Below are positions 53,399 through 61,011 of a stretch of DNA of 64,000 bases, one piece after another; within the stretch, counting starts at the first letter, position 1; the number at the start of each line of letters is the position of its first letter. The notes under the pieces were generated by a model. It was not told the origin of the DNA, searched no databases, and was given only the letters and a program-made list of their open reading frames with translations. Source of the stretch: Maribacter luteus (GTDB lineage: Bacteria > Bacteroidota > Bacteroidia > Flavobacteriales > Flavobacteriaceae); NCBI RefSeq assembly GCF_009674825.1, contig NZ_WKJH01000001.1, forward strand, positions 714,592-778,591, given 5' to 3'. The position numbers and the translations under genes were made by a program.

Positions 53399-54451
53399 AT
53401 GAAAAATATAATCTATTTGGTACTTACGGCAATGCTATTATCATTTCTATCTTGTAGTAGTGAGAATGAAGTTGATGAGCCCAGTATTCCAACGAACCTA
53501 TCAATATCCGGTGTTAAATTTGGTGCGGATGGGAATAATCCCAATGGAGATGGTAGCGGGGTTGTTGACTTCACAATCACAGCTACAAATGCAACTTCAT
53601 ATAAGGTTTTAATTAATAATGAAACGCTGGAACTTACTCAAAATACCTTTAGCTACACCTTTACACAAAGTGGTACAAATGACTATTCAATTATAGTTTC
53701 AGCATATAATTCCGCAGGATTTTCAAGTACTACTTACTCAATAACAGTCTATGTATATAGTGAATTGCAATTGGTTTGGTCAGATGAATTTGATACAAAT
53801 GGAGCACCAAGTCCCTCCAATTGGGGTTTTGACACAGGAGCTGGGGGTTGGGGTAACAATGAGTTACAGACCTATACGGATAATTTGGAAAATGCCGTGG
53901 TTGAAGATGGCGTTCTTAAAATTATTGCCAAAGATGATGGAAATGGCGGTTATACTTCGGCAAGAATAAAATCCCAAGGATTGCAAAAATTTACCTATGG
54001 TAGGATTGAAGTAAGGGCCAAACTTCCTGCATCCCAAGGTACTTGGCCTGCAATATGGATGTTAGGATCTAACTTTTCCAGTGTTGGCTGGCCAAATTGT
54101 GGTGAAATGGATATCATGGAGCAAACCGGTTGGGACAAAAATACGGTACTGGGAACTTTCCATTGGCAAGACAGTGCAAGTGATTCGTATGCTGGTTATG
54201 GCTTGGAAACAGAAGCCCCTACCTCAACATCGGAGTATCATCTTTATTCATTGGAATGGACTCCTGAGGTTATTTATGTGCTTTATGATGATGAGCCTTA
54301 TGTAACGTTAACAAATAACGACAGCCTACCGTTCAATGCCGATTTCTTTATCATATTGAATATAGCCATGGGAGGTGATCTTGGAGGGGACGTGGATCCA
54401 TCTTTTACTCAAGATACTATGGAGATCGATTATGTAAGGGTATATCAATAA
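53399..54451 (+). CDS. GH16-family endo-beta-1,3-glucanase (laminarinase) lipoprotein
   Basis: 350 residues, lipobox FLSC. An N-terminal Ig/PKD-like domain occupies residues about 30-120 (SISGVKFGADGNNPNGDG to STTYSITVYV). The GH16 jelly roll has LVWSDEFDTNGAPSPSNWGF, GRIEVRAKLPASQGTWPAIWMLG and the catalytic signature GEMDIMEQTG (ExDxxE with the extra Met of laminarinases). It ends in the typical MEIDYVRVYQ. It should cleave internal beta-1,3-glucosidic bonds at the cell surface and is the best single indicator of laminarin as the substrate of this locus. Confidence 0.93.
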   Translation: MKNIIYLVLTAMLLSFLSCSSENEVDEPSIPTNLSISGVKFGADGNNPNGDGSGVVDFTITATNATSYKVLINNETLELTQNTFSYTFTQSGTNDYSIIVSAYNSAGFSSTTYSITVYVYSELQLVWSDEFDTNGAPSPSNWGFDTGAGGWGNNELQTYTDNLENAVVEDGVLKIIAKDDGNGGYTSARIKSQGLQKFTYGRIEVRAKLPASQGTWPAIWMLGSNFSSVGWPNCGEMDIMEQTGWDKNTVLGTFHWQDSASDSYAGYGLETEAPTSTSEYHLYSLEWTPEVIYVLYDDEPYVTLTNNDSLPFNADFFIILNIAMGGDLGGDVDPSFTQDTMEIDYVRVYQ

Positions 54452-54485
54452 TAAAAAAATAGAATCCAATATATAATAGAATTGT

Positions 54486-56135
54486 ATGAAACTTAATTTG
54501 AACTTGATCGCTATTTTATTTTTGCTAATAGCTGTAAACGGGTATTCCCAATCAAAAACCAAAATTGAATTAAAAGATAATTGGTACCATCTAAATGGTG
54601 AAAAATATTTCATTAAGGCCATTGGTTATGAAATAGGTGCCCGTCCAGGTCAACATCCATATGAGGATGAGAAAAAGGATGAATTGGAATTGATGAAGTT
54701 CGACCTTGAAAAAATCAAGGAAGGCGGTTATAACACCATTAGAACTTGGAGCCAATATTCAGAAACTCAATTGAAACTTGTTCAAGAATCCGGTTTAAAA
54801 CTTATTATGGGATTGGAAATAAACCCAGAAGCAGATTATGGGGATCCAAAATTCATTAATGAAAGTGTAAAAGAGGTAAAAAGGTTCTTGAAATATGCAA
54901 AAAACTATGATTGTATCATTTCGTATTTGGTTATCAATGAGCCCCAAACAGATCATATACATAGTGTAACGGGCAAGGCCTTTGTGGATCTAATGCAACT
55001 TCTTGTTGATACCATTCATGAAAACCATCCAGGGATCCCTGTTACATTATCCGCAAATGCGATGATCAGTGATTATATGGATGAAAGTTTGTTCGATGTG
55101 TACGCTTACAATTGTTATGACCACAATGAAGGGCAAACAGCAACAATGGGTTTTAAGGATTACATTAAAGGATTGAATGAATTAAATGGATTGGACAAGC
55201 CTTTTATAACTACGGAGTTCGGTTATTCGGTTTCACCGGAAGGAGGCAACGGACAGTATGGTTCAAACACCTTAAAACAGCAAAGTGATGGCCTGATCTC
55301 CAATTATCGAGATCTTATTGATGCTGGAGCCGTAGGAATGTGCCCATTTTACTATGCTGACGGCTGGTGGAAAGGTGGCGATAAAAACAAACACAACATT
55401 AATCAACCGGAAGAATGGTTTGGATTCTGGGGGTATAAAGACCTGAATGACAAATATGGTTCCCCACGGCCGGTTTGGTATGCCATGAGGGATTATATGA
55501 AAGGACTGATCATAAGTCCAAAAAACAAGTCCATACATACAAAAACGCAAATACCGCTGGAATTATTTAATGATAAGGAGGTTAAAAAAGTTGTTGTAAA
55601 GTATTTGGACGAGGTTATTTACTCTAAAAACATTGAAAGGGAAGGTTATTTTGCCGATCAAATAACAATTGCCCCGGATGGTATAGAAGACATGGAGCTT
55701 GCTTTTGAATTTTATGACAAAAACAATACCGTTATAAAAAACGAATCCATTATGATCCTGGCCTCAAAATCGGCTTTTGAATTGCCAAAACTTACCATTG
55801 AGGTAACTCCTGACAAGGATTTAAATGATGGAAGTATAGGACGAATCAAAACAAAAATAGAAACCAAGGATAATTTTAAATTAGTGGGGGATCTAAAACT
55901 AAGTTTCAATACCCACCTTGGATGGGATGTTGGGCCACAGGCAACGTTTTCTATAAACGACCAATTGGGTCAAAAGATAATTACAGCTGAGAATTTCTTT
56001 AACATTCCCGATAATTCTTGGGTAGTAAATGCTTCCGCCGGAATTTTTGTCCAATATGGTAAGTTCATATATAAGATCCACGACCAAAAGATAATTTTCA
56101 GAGGCAATTGGGCCAATGAAGTAGGAAGAAAATAA
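54486..56135 (+). CDS. Clan-A TIM-barrel glycoside hydrolase of uncertain family (GH158/GH2/GH5-like)
   Basis: 549 residues, signal peptide ending VNGYSQ. The barrel shows YFIKAIGYEIGARPG, GGYNTIRTWSQYSETQLKLVQESGLKLIMGLEINPE, the probable acid/base Glu in YLVINEPQTDH and the nucleophile Glu in FITTEFGYSVSPEGG. From about residue 345 two beta-sandwich-like segments follow (PLELFNDKEVKKVVVKYLDE; NDGSIGRIKTKIETKDNF). In Bacteroides laminarin loci a GH158 endo-beta-1,3-glucanase sits with GH16 and GH3, so GH158 is attractive here. That is inference from position, and a GH2- or GH5-type assignment is possible. Last gene of the beta-glucan operon. Confidence 0.75.
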   Translation: MKLNLNLIAILFLLIAVNGYSQSKTKIELKDNWYHLNGEKYFIKAIGYEIGARPGQHPYEDEKKDELELMKFDLEKIKEGGYNTIRTWSQYSETQLKLVQESGLKLIMGLEINPEADYGDPKFINESVKEVKRFLKYAKNYDCIISYLVINEPQTDHIHSVTGKAFVDLMQLLVDTIHENHPGIPVTLSANAMISDYMDESLFDVYAYNCYDHNEGQTATMGFKDYIKGLNELNGLDKPFITTEFGYSVSPEGGNGQYGSNTLKQQSDGLISNYRDLIDAGAVGMCPFYYADGWWKGGDKNKHNINQPEEWFGFWGYKDLNDKYGSPRPVWYAMRDYMKGLIISPKNKSIHTKTQIPLELFNDKEVKKVVVKYLDEVIYSKNIEREGYFADQITIAPDGIEDMELAFEFYDKNNTVIKNESIMILASKSAFELPKLTIEVTPDKDLNDGSIGRIKTKIETKDNFKLVGDLKLSFNTHLGWDVGPQATFSINDQLGQKIITAENFFNIPDNSWVVNASAGIFVQYGKFIYKIHDQKIIFRGNWANEVGRK

Positions 56136-56353
56136 ACAAGGGATAGTTCAACCTCAGAATACTTAAGAAACAATTGCATGCCTCACTCGAAGGTTAGCTA
56201 GCTATGTGGAAAAATCACTGGTTTTAAGGCATATATTATTTAATCCGTAAAAGATATATGACATTAGGAAGGAATGGATGCACCGACTAAAAACCTACAT
56301 GGTATTACTATGGATTCAAAAGAAGGTGTGCCTTTCCTTAAGAATGAAACCTA
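56136..56353. other. Non-coding part of the spacer after the beta-glucan operon
   Basis: No gene seen. A frame at 56274-56480 on the plus strand (MDAPTKNLHGITMD...) has no family features and runs antisense to the more protein-like fragment described at 56354-56476. Confidence 0.35.
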
Positions 56354-56476
56354 TTACTTTTTTAGGTCGTTACTATATTCCTTAACCACCTTGTTTCCCA
56401 AGGCTTCAAGTTTAATATTTGGTATAACCCAAGTAAAGTCATCACCATTTGATTTCCTGTCTTTACGTAATGTGTT
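56354..56476 (-). pseudogene. Decayed gene fragment (C-terminal 40 codons)
   Basis: The minus strand reads NTLRKDRKSNGDDFTWVIPN followed by IKLEALGNKVVKEYSNDLKK and a stop. A stop codon also lies immediately before this run, and there is no ATG. The amphipathic, charged composition is that of a soluble protein, not random AT-rich translation. I read it as the tail of a lost minus-strand gene; identity unknown. Confidence 0.4.
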
Positions 56477-56519
56477 TTAAGTATTAAAACTGTACTTTTA
56501 TTTGAATAAAACCATCAGA

Positions 56520-58184
56520 ATGATATTTACTTCAAGACCCTCGATTTTCATTGTGTTTTTTTTAATTGTCCTCACTGCCTGCAAAAATGAAAACAATGCT
56601 TTGGATGCTGAGAACACCATTAATTCAACTGATTTTGAAAAACATTTAATAACCCTTTCTTCCGATGAATTTCAAGGAAGGAAACCTTTCACCATTGGCG
56701 AGGAAAAATCAGTGAATTATATTGCCAATGAATTCAAGAAAATGGGGATCAAAGGTGCTTATGGGGATAGTTATTTCCAGAATGTTCCTTTGGTAGAAAT
56801 GAATTTCACCCCGGATAATGAAATTTCGATAAACACAAAAGGTGGAGAAGTTGTTTTAGAAAAAACCACGGATTACATTGCAAAAACACCTTACCTTGAT
56901 GATACCGTAGAGATTAAAGATTCCGAAATTATCTTTGCGGGTTACGGCATTGTTGCACCTGAATATAATTGGAACGATTATGAAGGTATTGATGTAAAAG
57001 GGAAAACTGTTTTAGTACTGGTGAACGATCCCGGTTTTGCCACCCAAAACCCAGAATTATTCAAAGGAAATTCAATGACCTATTACGGTCGTTGGGCATA
57101 CAAATACGAAGAAGCCGCAAGGCAAGGTGCAAAAGGCATTATGGTGATCCACTCCACGAAACCTGCAGGTTACGGATGGCAAGTTTTAACGAATACGTCC
57201 AGTTCTGGTATTTCACTTCAAGCCAAAGATAAGAACCACTCCAAATGTGCTTTGGAAGGTTGGATTACAGATACTGCCTGTAAGAATTTATTCGAAAAAT
57301 CAGGTTTAGACTTTGATGAGTTGGCCAAACAAGCCATGTCAAACGAATTTAGAGCAGTCAGTTTAAATTGTAATCTAAACCTCACGATCAAAACCGAATT
57401 GAAATTCCAAAACAGTAGAAATGTCGTTGGAATCATAGAAGGTACCGAAAGAGCCGATGAATGTATCGTTTACAGTGCGCATTGGGATCATTTCGGTATT
57501 GGCCCAAAACATGACGGCGACTCAATTTACAATGGGGCCATGGACAATGGAACCGCGTTGGCTGCCATGCTTGAAACGGCCAAAGCCTTTGCCAACTTAA
57601 AAGAGAAACCTAAAAGATCAGTTGTTTTTCTATCTATTACAGCCGAAGAAACCGGTATGACAGGATCTGCCTATTATGCGCAAAACGGTCTCTTCCCTCC
57701 TGAAAAAACAATTGCCAACTTAAATTACGAATTGCTATTGCCCATGGGTAAAATGAAAGATGTGACCATTACCGGTTTTGGGCAATCCGAATTGGATGAT
57801 TATGTAGCCGAATCCGCTAAAGAACAAGATCGATATATCGTTGAAGAGGCGTTTCCTGAAAATGGAATGTACTACCGGTCCGATCATTTTAGCTTTGCCA
57901 AAGTCGGTATCCCTTCGTTATTTATAAAAGGTTGGCAAGACAGTAGGGAACATGGTAAGGATTGGGCCAAGCAACAGGTTAAAAACTATTGGGCAACGGC
58001 ATACCATAAACCGGCAGATGAGTACCATCCGGAAACATCGGATTTAGAAGGTTGTATTGAAGATGCCAAATTGTTTTTTAAAATTGGTTATAAGTTGGCC
58101 AATGAAGATAGCTACCCCAATTGGAATGAAAAATCGGAATTCAAAGCGATTAGGGACAGGTCACTTTTAAACCTTAAAAATTAG
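56520..58184 (+). CDS. M28-family zinc aminopeptidase-like lipoprotein with PA domain
   Basis: 554 residues from ATG 56520; an in-frame TTG at 56502 would add six. Lipoprotein signal IVFFLIVLTAC. A PA (protease-associated) domain is inserted at about residues 120-290 (IIFAGYGIVAPEYNWNDYEGIDVKGKTVLVL, EEAARQGAKGIMVIH). The M28 catalytic part has the di-zinc ligands in VYSAHWDHFGIG, AMDNGTALAAML and SITAEETGMTGSAYY. NLNYELLLPMG carries Glu where many members have Asp, and the last ligand is in YYRSDHFSFAKVGIPSLFI. It releases amino acids from peptides in the periplasm or at the surface. No clear link to glucan use; monocistronic. Confidence 0.9.
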   Translation: MIFTSRPSIFIVFFLIVLTACKNENNALDAENTINSTDFEKHLITLSSDEFQGRKPFTIGEEKSVNYIANEFKKMGIKGAYGDSYFQNVPLVEMNFTPDNEISINTKGGEVVLEKTTDYIAKTPYLDDTVEIKDSEIIFAGYGIVAPEYNWNDYEGIDVKGKTVLVLVNDPGFATQNPELFKGNSMTYYGRWAYKYEEAARQGAKGIMVIHSTKPAGYGWQVLTNTSSSGISLQAKDKNHSKCALEGWITDTACKNLFEKSGLDFDELAKQAMSNEFRAVSLNCNLNLTIKTELKFQNSRNVVGIIEGTERADECIVYSAHWDHFGIGPKHDGDSIYNGAMDNGTALAAMLETAKAFANLKEKPKRSVVFLSITAEETGMTGSAYYAQNGLFPPEKTIANLNYELLLPMGKMKDVTITGFGQSELDDYVAESAKEQDRYIVEEAFPENGMYYRSDHFSFAKVGIPSLFIKGWQDSREHGKDWAKQQVKNYWATAYHKPADEYHPETSDLEGCIEDAKLFFKIGYKLANEDSYPNWNEKSEFKAIRDRSLLNLKN

Positions 58185-58236
58185 GGATTCTTGTAGTGTC
58201 CCATTTTTATAATCATTCAAAGCTTTCAAACTTATA

Positions 58237-58254
58237 AAAGTTCAAATAAAGGAT
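58237..58254 (+). repeat. 18-base dispersed repeat, exact copy B
   Basis: AAAGTTCAAATAAAGGAT, ending five bases before the ATG of the VOC-family gene. Its AAAGGA part can serve as that gene's ribosome-binding site. Confidence 0.75.
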
Positions 58255-58259
58255 CAACC

Positions 58260-58616
58260 ATGTTTACAGAAATCAGTCCAAAAATACCGATGCACAGCAA
58301 GGCAACTACCAAGGATTTTTATTTACATCAATTAGGTTTTGAAGAACTTGGAAACACTGAATACGAAGGTTATCTAATATTGAAAAAGGACAAAATCCAA
58401 ATTCATTTTTTTGAATTTAAGACACTTGACCCAAAAGAAAATTATGGGCAAGTTTACATAAGGGTCGATGATATCGAAAAGTATTATCAATGGTTGTTGG
58501 CCAAAGGGACTACTATTCATCCTAATGGAAGTCTACAGGCAAAGCCTTGGGGACAAAAAGAATTTTCAGTTCTTGATCCTGACAATAACTTACTGACTTT
58601 CGGGGAAAGTATTTAA
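58260..58616 (+). CDS. VOC/glyoxalase-superfamily (bleomycin-resistance-like) protein
   Basis: 118 residues: a single vicinal-oxygen-chelate unit pair, with IPMHSKATTKDFYLHQLGFEEL, YLILKKDKIQIHFFEF, VYIRVDDIEKYYQWLLAKG and WGQKEFSVLDPDNNLLTFGE. This is the bleomycin resistance/ble-like subgroup that binds hydrophobic antibiotics as a dimer, though many members have other roles. The gene lies between two copies of the 18-base repeat (58237 and 58627) like a single-gene cassette. Its context has no functional tie to the glucan locus. Confidence 0.85.
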   Translation: MFTEISPKIPMHSKATTKDFYLHQLGFEELGNTEYEGYLILKKDKIQIHFFEFKTLDPKENYGQVYIRVDDIEKYYQWLLAKGTTIHPNGSLQAKPWGQKEFSVLDPDNNLLTFGESI

Positions 58617-58626
58617 ATGATAAGCT

Positions 58627-58644
58627 AAAGTTCAAATAAATGAT
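58627..58644 (+). repeat. 18-base dispersed repeat, variant copy C
   Basis: AAAGTTCAAATAAATGAT, one base different from copies A, B and E. It follows the VOC gene stop by ten bases. Confidence 0.65.
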
Positions 58645-58683
58645 TATAAAATACAGCGATATCGTTCTAATTTAGGTGTGTAA

Positions 58684-58699
58684 AGATGTAGTTACATCT
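58684..58699. promoter_or_regulatory. Perfect short palindrome upstream of a small ORF
   Basis: AGATGTA, two bases, TACATCT. It lies 46 bases before the small ORF at 58746 and could be an operator or a short hairpin in its leader. Confidence 0.4.
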
Positions 58700-58745
58700 A
58701 TCTTAACAAGTTACCAACTATTTTGAAAAATTTGAAATTTAAAAG

Positions 58746-58898
58746 ATGGACAAGAAACTTAAAGTAATTGAATTCAATAAAAAAAAGAAGCTAGTCGATT
58801 TTGTAAATGAGAACTCGGAAAAGCTTGATATTCTTCAAATAACTAGTAGTTGTGAAGGAATTTCTCATTACCACTTTTTATGGTATTACCAGAAATAA
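58746..58898 (+). CDS. Small protein of unknown function (50 residues)
   Basis: Starts MDKKLKVIEFNKKKKLVDFV, continues NENSEKLDILQITSSCEGIS and ends HYHFLWYYQK. A lysine-rich N-terminus and an aromatic, His-containing end. No family recognised. It lies alone between repeat copies C and D, in a pattern similar to the VOC gene. Could be a real small gene or a fragment. Confidence 0.4.
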   Translation: MDKKLKVIEFNKKKKLVDFVNENSEKLDILQITSSCEGISHYHFLWYYQK

Positions 58899-59035
58899 TA
58901 GCTGGAATAAAAACTCAACTAGATTCTTAAAAAGTTTGAGTCAGAACGTAAATGGACTTTTCTCAAACATAACTTTTGTGTTGTAGCCTTCCCCTTTTTT
59001 CCTGCAGTTCAATATTTAAAATCAGTATCTTTATA

Positions 59036-59053
59036 ATAGTTCAAATAAGGGAT
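59036..59053 (+). repeat. 18-base dispersed repeat, variant copy D
   Basis: ATAGTTCAAATAAGGGAT, two bases different from the consensus. No gene starts directly after it. Confidence 0.55.
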
Positions 59054-59075
59054 GAGATATAAAAGTTCCCTTAGC

Positions 59076-59100
59076 TAGAACTGCTTAGTTTTCTAAAACT
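59076..59100 (+). repeat. 25-base direct repeat, copy 1
   Basis: Starts TAGAACTGCTTAG and ends with the inverted repeat AGTTTTCTAAAACT. An identical 25-base copy is at 63872-63896, and the flanks are partly alike too (TTCCC five bases before; AT..AGTTG soon after). The two copies bracket the TlpA-like and GH3 genes. The second copy is close to the end of a probable transposase gene, so these may be insertion-sequence ends. Confidence 0.7.
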
Positions 59101-59199
59101 ACCATAGAGTTGTCACTATTCTTAAAATATTGGAATTAAGTGATTTAATTTCAAAATTGGCTGTAATTTATAACCTAAGGGTAATGTTTTATAGCCGAT

Positions 59200-59217
59200 A
59201 TAGATTACGTAATCTAT
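59200..59217. promoter_or_regulatory. Perfect 18-bp palindrome
   Basis: ATAGATTACGTAATCTAT, no loop, followed by TTTT. A loopless palindrome of this length is more like a dimer-binding site than a terminator. No regulator gene is adjacent; the next gene (TlpA-like) starts 260 bases downstream. Confidence 0.4.
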
Positions 59218-59347
59218 TTTTACATTATCCCCTGTGCTTGCTGAAAGAAAATAAGTTTATAATTTCTGTCATTTGATAGCATTGCGTATAAACGGAATGG
59301 AAAGTGGGATTTACAAAATCAAAACATTTATTTAGATATATATAATA

Positions 59348-59432
59348 AGGGTTGTAAGATGCCGGATCGGCACAAACGGGGGAGGTAGGAGGCTCGGAGT
59401 GAATCCCTCCCTGTCTTCTCGACGTTCAACTG
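59348..59432. other. GC-richer island with hairpin potential, nature unknown
   Basis: Contains GCCGGATCGGC (a four-pair stem) and GGGGGAGG paired with CCCTCCC about 20 bases apart. It then runs to GACGTTCAACTG. Base composition differs sharply from the AT-rich flanks. It could be a structured RNA, part of the TlpA-like gene's leader, or debris from a mobile element. No coding frame supports a protein. Confidence 0.3.
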
Positions 59433-59476
59433 TTACCTTTTTAGCTTGTAAAAATCATTAACCATAATTCAATTAC

Positions 59477-60796
59477 ATGAAATTCAGTGTTGTTTTGTTA
59501 CTCAGTATTTACCTCCTATGTATCATACAAGGCTGCTCAAATGAGAAAATCTTCAAATTACCCATAACATTCCAAGAGGGGTATGGACCTTTTGATTCGG
59601 CCATGGTAGGAATATCACCATATTCAGATAATGAAAATGACCCTTGGAAGAAAACATATCTAAAAACATCCGGAATACCTAAAAACTGGACTGATGTTAA
59701 AATTGGAGATGTAGATACAGATATATACCAATCCGTATATCAAAACTATTATTTAGGGAATATTACAAAAGAAAGGTATGAGGAATTACAAAAAACATGG
59801 AATTGGGAGCCAGACTCGATTAATTTATCGAAAAAACCTATAAAATCTAAAATAGCTTTTGCCTTTGGGAGAGATACTGTTGGCGAACTGCAAATGATAG
59901 TCGACGCAAATAATAATCATGATTTTAGTGATGACGATATTTTTAAACCTAAGGAAGTCAACCCGAAGCGTAATATCAATAATGATTCATTAGTAAAGAG
60001 TAGCGCCATCAAAGTGAGTTTTGAGCAATTTTCAAATGATAAGATAATCCAAGTTAGTGCTCCACTTTTAATCGTGCACATGAAACAATACAACATGTTC
60101 TTGAGCAATTTCGCGCAATATGCAACGGCAAGATTTCAAGGGGAGGAAATAGCTATTTCGTCTAACGATTTTACAAATTTGTCGTATGACAAAGTAGGCA
60201 TTATAAAGGTTGGTGACTTGATTGAAAAAGGAGAAAAGGCCGATTACCAAAGTTTGATCGCAAAAAATGAATTTCTTGAAATTGAAAATGGTATCTATAA
60301 AAATTTAGGTGTAAAAAAGAACGAAAATGTATTGGTATTAGAAAAAATGGATTTACCCAAAAGCAAATTGCCCTCTACCCAAATTGGATTTAAGGCTTAT
60401 GATTTTTCTGGGGATGATTTCAAGACAAAAACTCCAATTACATTAGACAGTTTTAAAGGAAAATACGTATTTCTTGACTTTTGGGCCACTTGGTGTGGTC
60501 CCTGTATCCAGGAAATGCCTAACCTAACTGATTTATATGAAAACATTGACAAGTCGAAGTTTGAAATCATTGGCATTGTTGGCGATAGTCCAGCAGAAGA
60601 TTTAGAAAAAATGATAAATAAGCATTCAATATCTTGGCCTCAAATTATATCAAATGAATCAAATAAAATAAAAGAAACCTATGGTATAGGTGGATATCCA
60701 ACAACGTTTCTTCTAAATCCCAATGGAATTATCGTGGCAAAAAATTTAAGAGGGAAGGAATTGGAAAAGAAAGTCACTGATTTAATGAATGAATAA
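59477..60796 (+). CDS. TlpA-like thioredoxin-fold lipoprotein
   Basis: 439 residues, lipobox IIQGC. The C-terminal ~140 residues are a thioredoxin fold of the TlpA/ResA kind: IGFKAYDFSGDDFKTKTPITLDSFKGKYVFLDFWATWCGPCIQEMPNL with the redox pair WCGPC, and the cis-Pro region GIGGYPTTFLLNPNG. The ~270-residue N-terminal region (NNHDFSDDDIFKPKE and others) is a long uncharacterised domain. Such Bacteroidota lipoproteins are periplasmic disulfide reductases or helpers for secreted proteins. It lies between the 25-base repeats together with GH3. Confidence 0.85.
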   Translation: MKFSVVLLLSIYLLCIIQGCSNEKIFKLPITFQEGYGPFDSAMVGISPYSDNENDPWKKTYLKTSGIPKNWTDVKIGDVDTDIYQSVYQNYYLGNITKERYEELQKTWNWEPDSINLSKKPIKSKIAFAFGRDTVGELQMIVDANNNHDFSDDDIFKPKEVNPKRNINNDSLVKSSAIKVSFEQFSNDKIIQVSAPLLIVHMKQYNMFLSNFAQYATARFQGEEIAISSNDFTNLSYDKVGIIKVGDLIEKGEKADYQSLIAKNEFLEIENGIYKNLGVKKNENVLVLEKMDLPKSKLPSTQIGFKAYDFSGDDFKTKTPITLDSFKGKYVFLDFWATWCGPCIQEMPNLTDLYENIDKSKFEIIGIVGDSPAEDLEKMINKHSISWPQIISNESNKIKETYGIGGYPTTFLLNPNGIIVAKNLRGKELEKKVTDLMNE

Positions 60797-60958
60797 AACC
60801 GGCACCTAACACCTATAAACATTAAAATGCATGGATTTATTACAAGTCCGATCGGAAGTGGGGGCGAAATTTTTAATAGATACGGCCATATGAAGTTTTC
60901 CTATTTAGGCTTCACGCGTACATCGTACAATGAATCTTTAAAAATGGTTACCCTTAAT

Positions 60959-60976
60959 AAAGTTCAAATAAAGGAT
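60959..60976 (+). repeat. 18-base dispersed repeat, exact copy E
   Basis: AAAGTTCAAATAAAGGAT, six bases before an ATG at 60983 that opens a ten-codon frame (MCPTLKNKEL) whose TGA overlaps the GH3 start codon (ATGA). It may supply a ribosome-binding site for this leader peptide, with GH3 translated by coupling. Confidence 0.7.
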
Positions 60977-61011
60977 TTTATTATGTGCCCAACATTGAAA
61001 AACAAAGAATT

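Larger units (their letters stand above)
58899..59476. other. Gene-free stretch with repeats, palindromes and a GC-richer island
   Basis: About 580 bases without a credible gene. It holds repeat copy D (59036), the 25-base repeat (59076), a perfect 18-bp palindrome (59200) and an island at about 59348-59432 that is clearly GC-richer than its surroundings. Confidence 0.5.
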
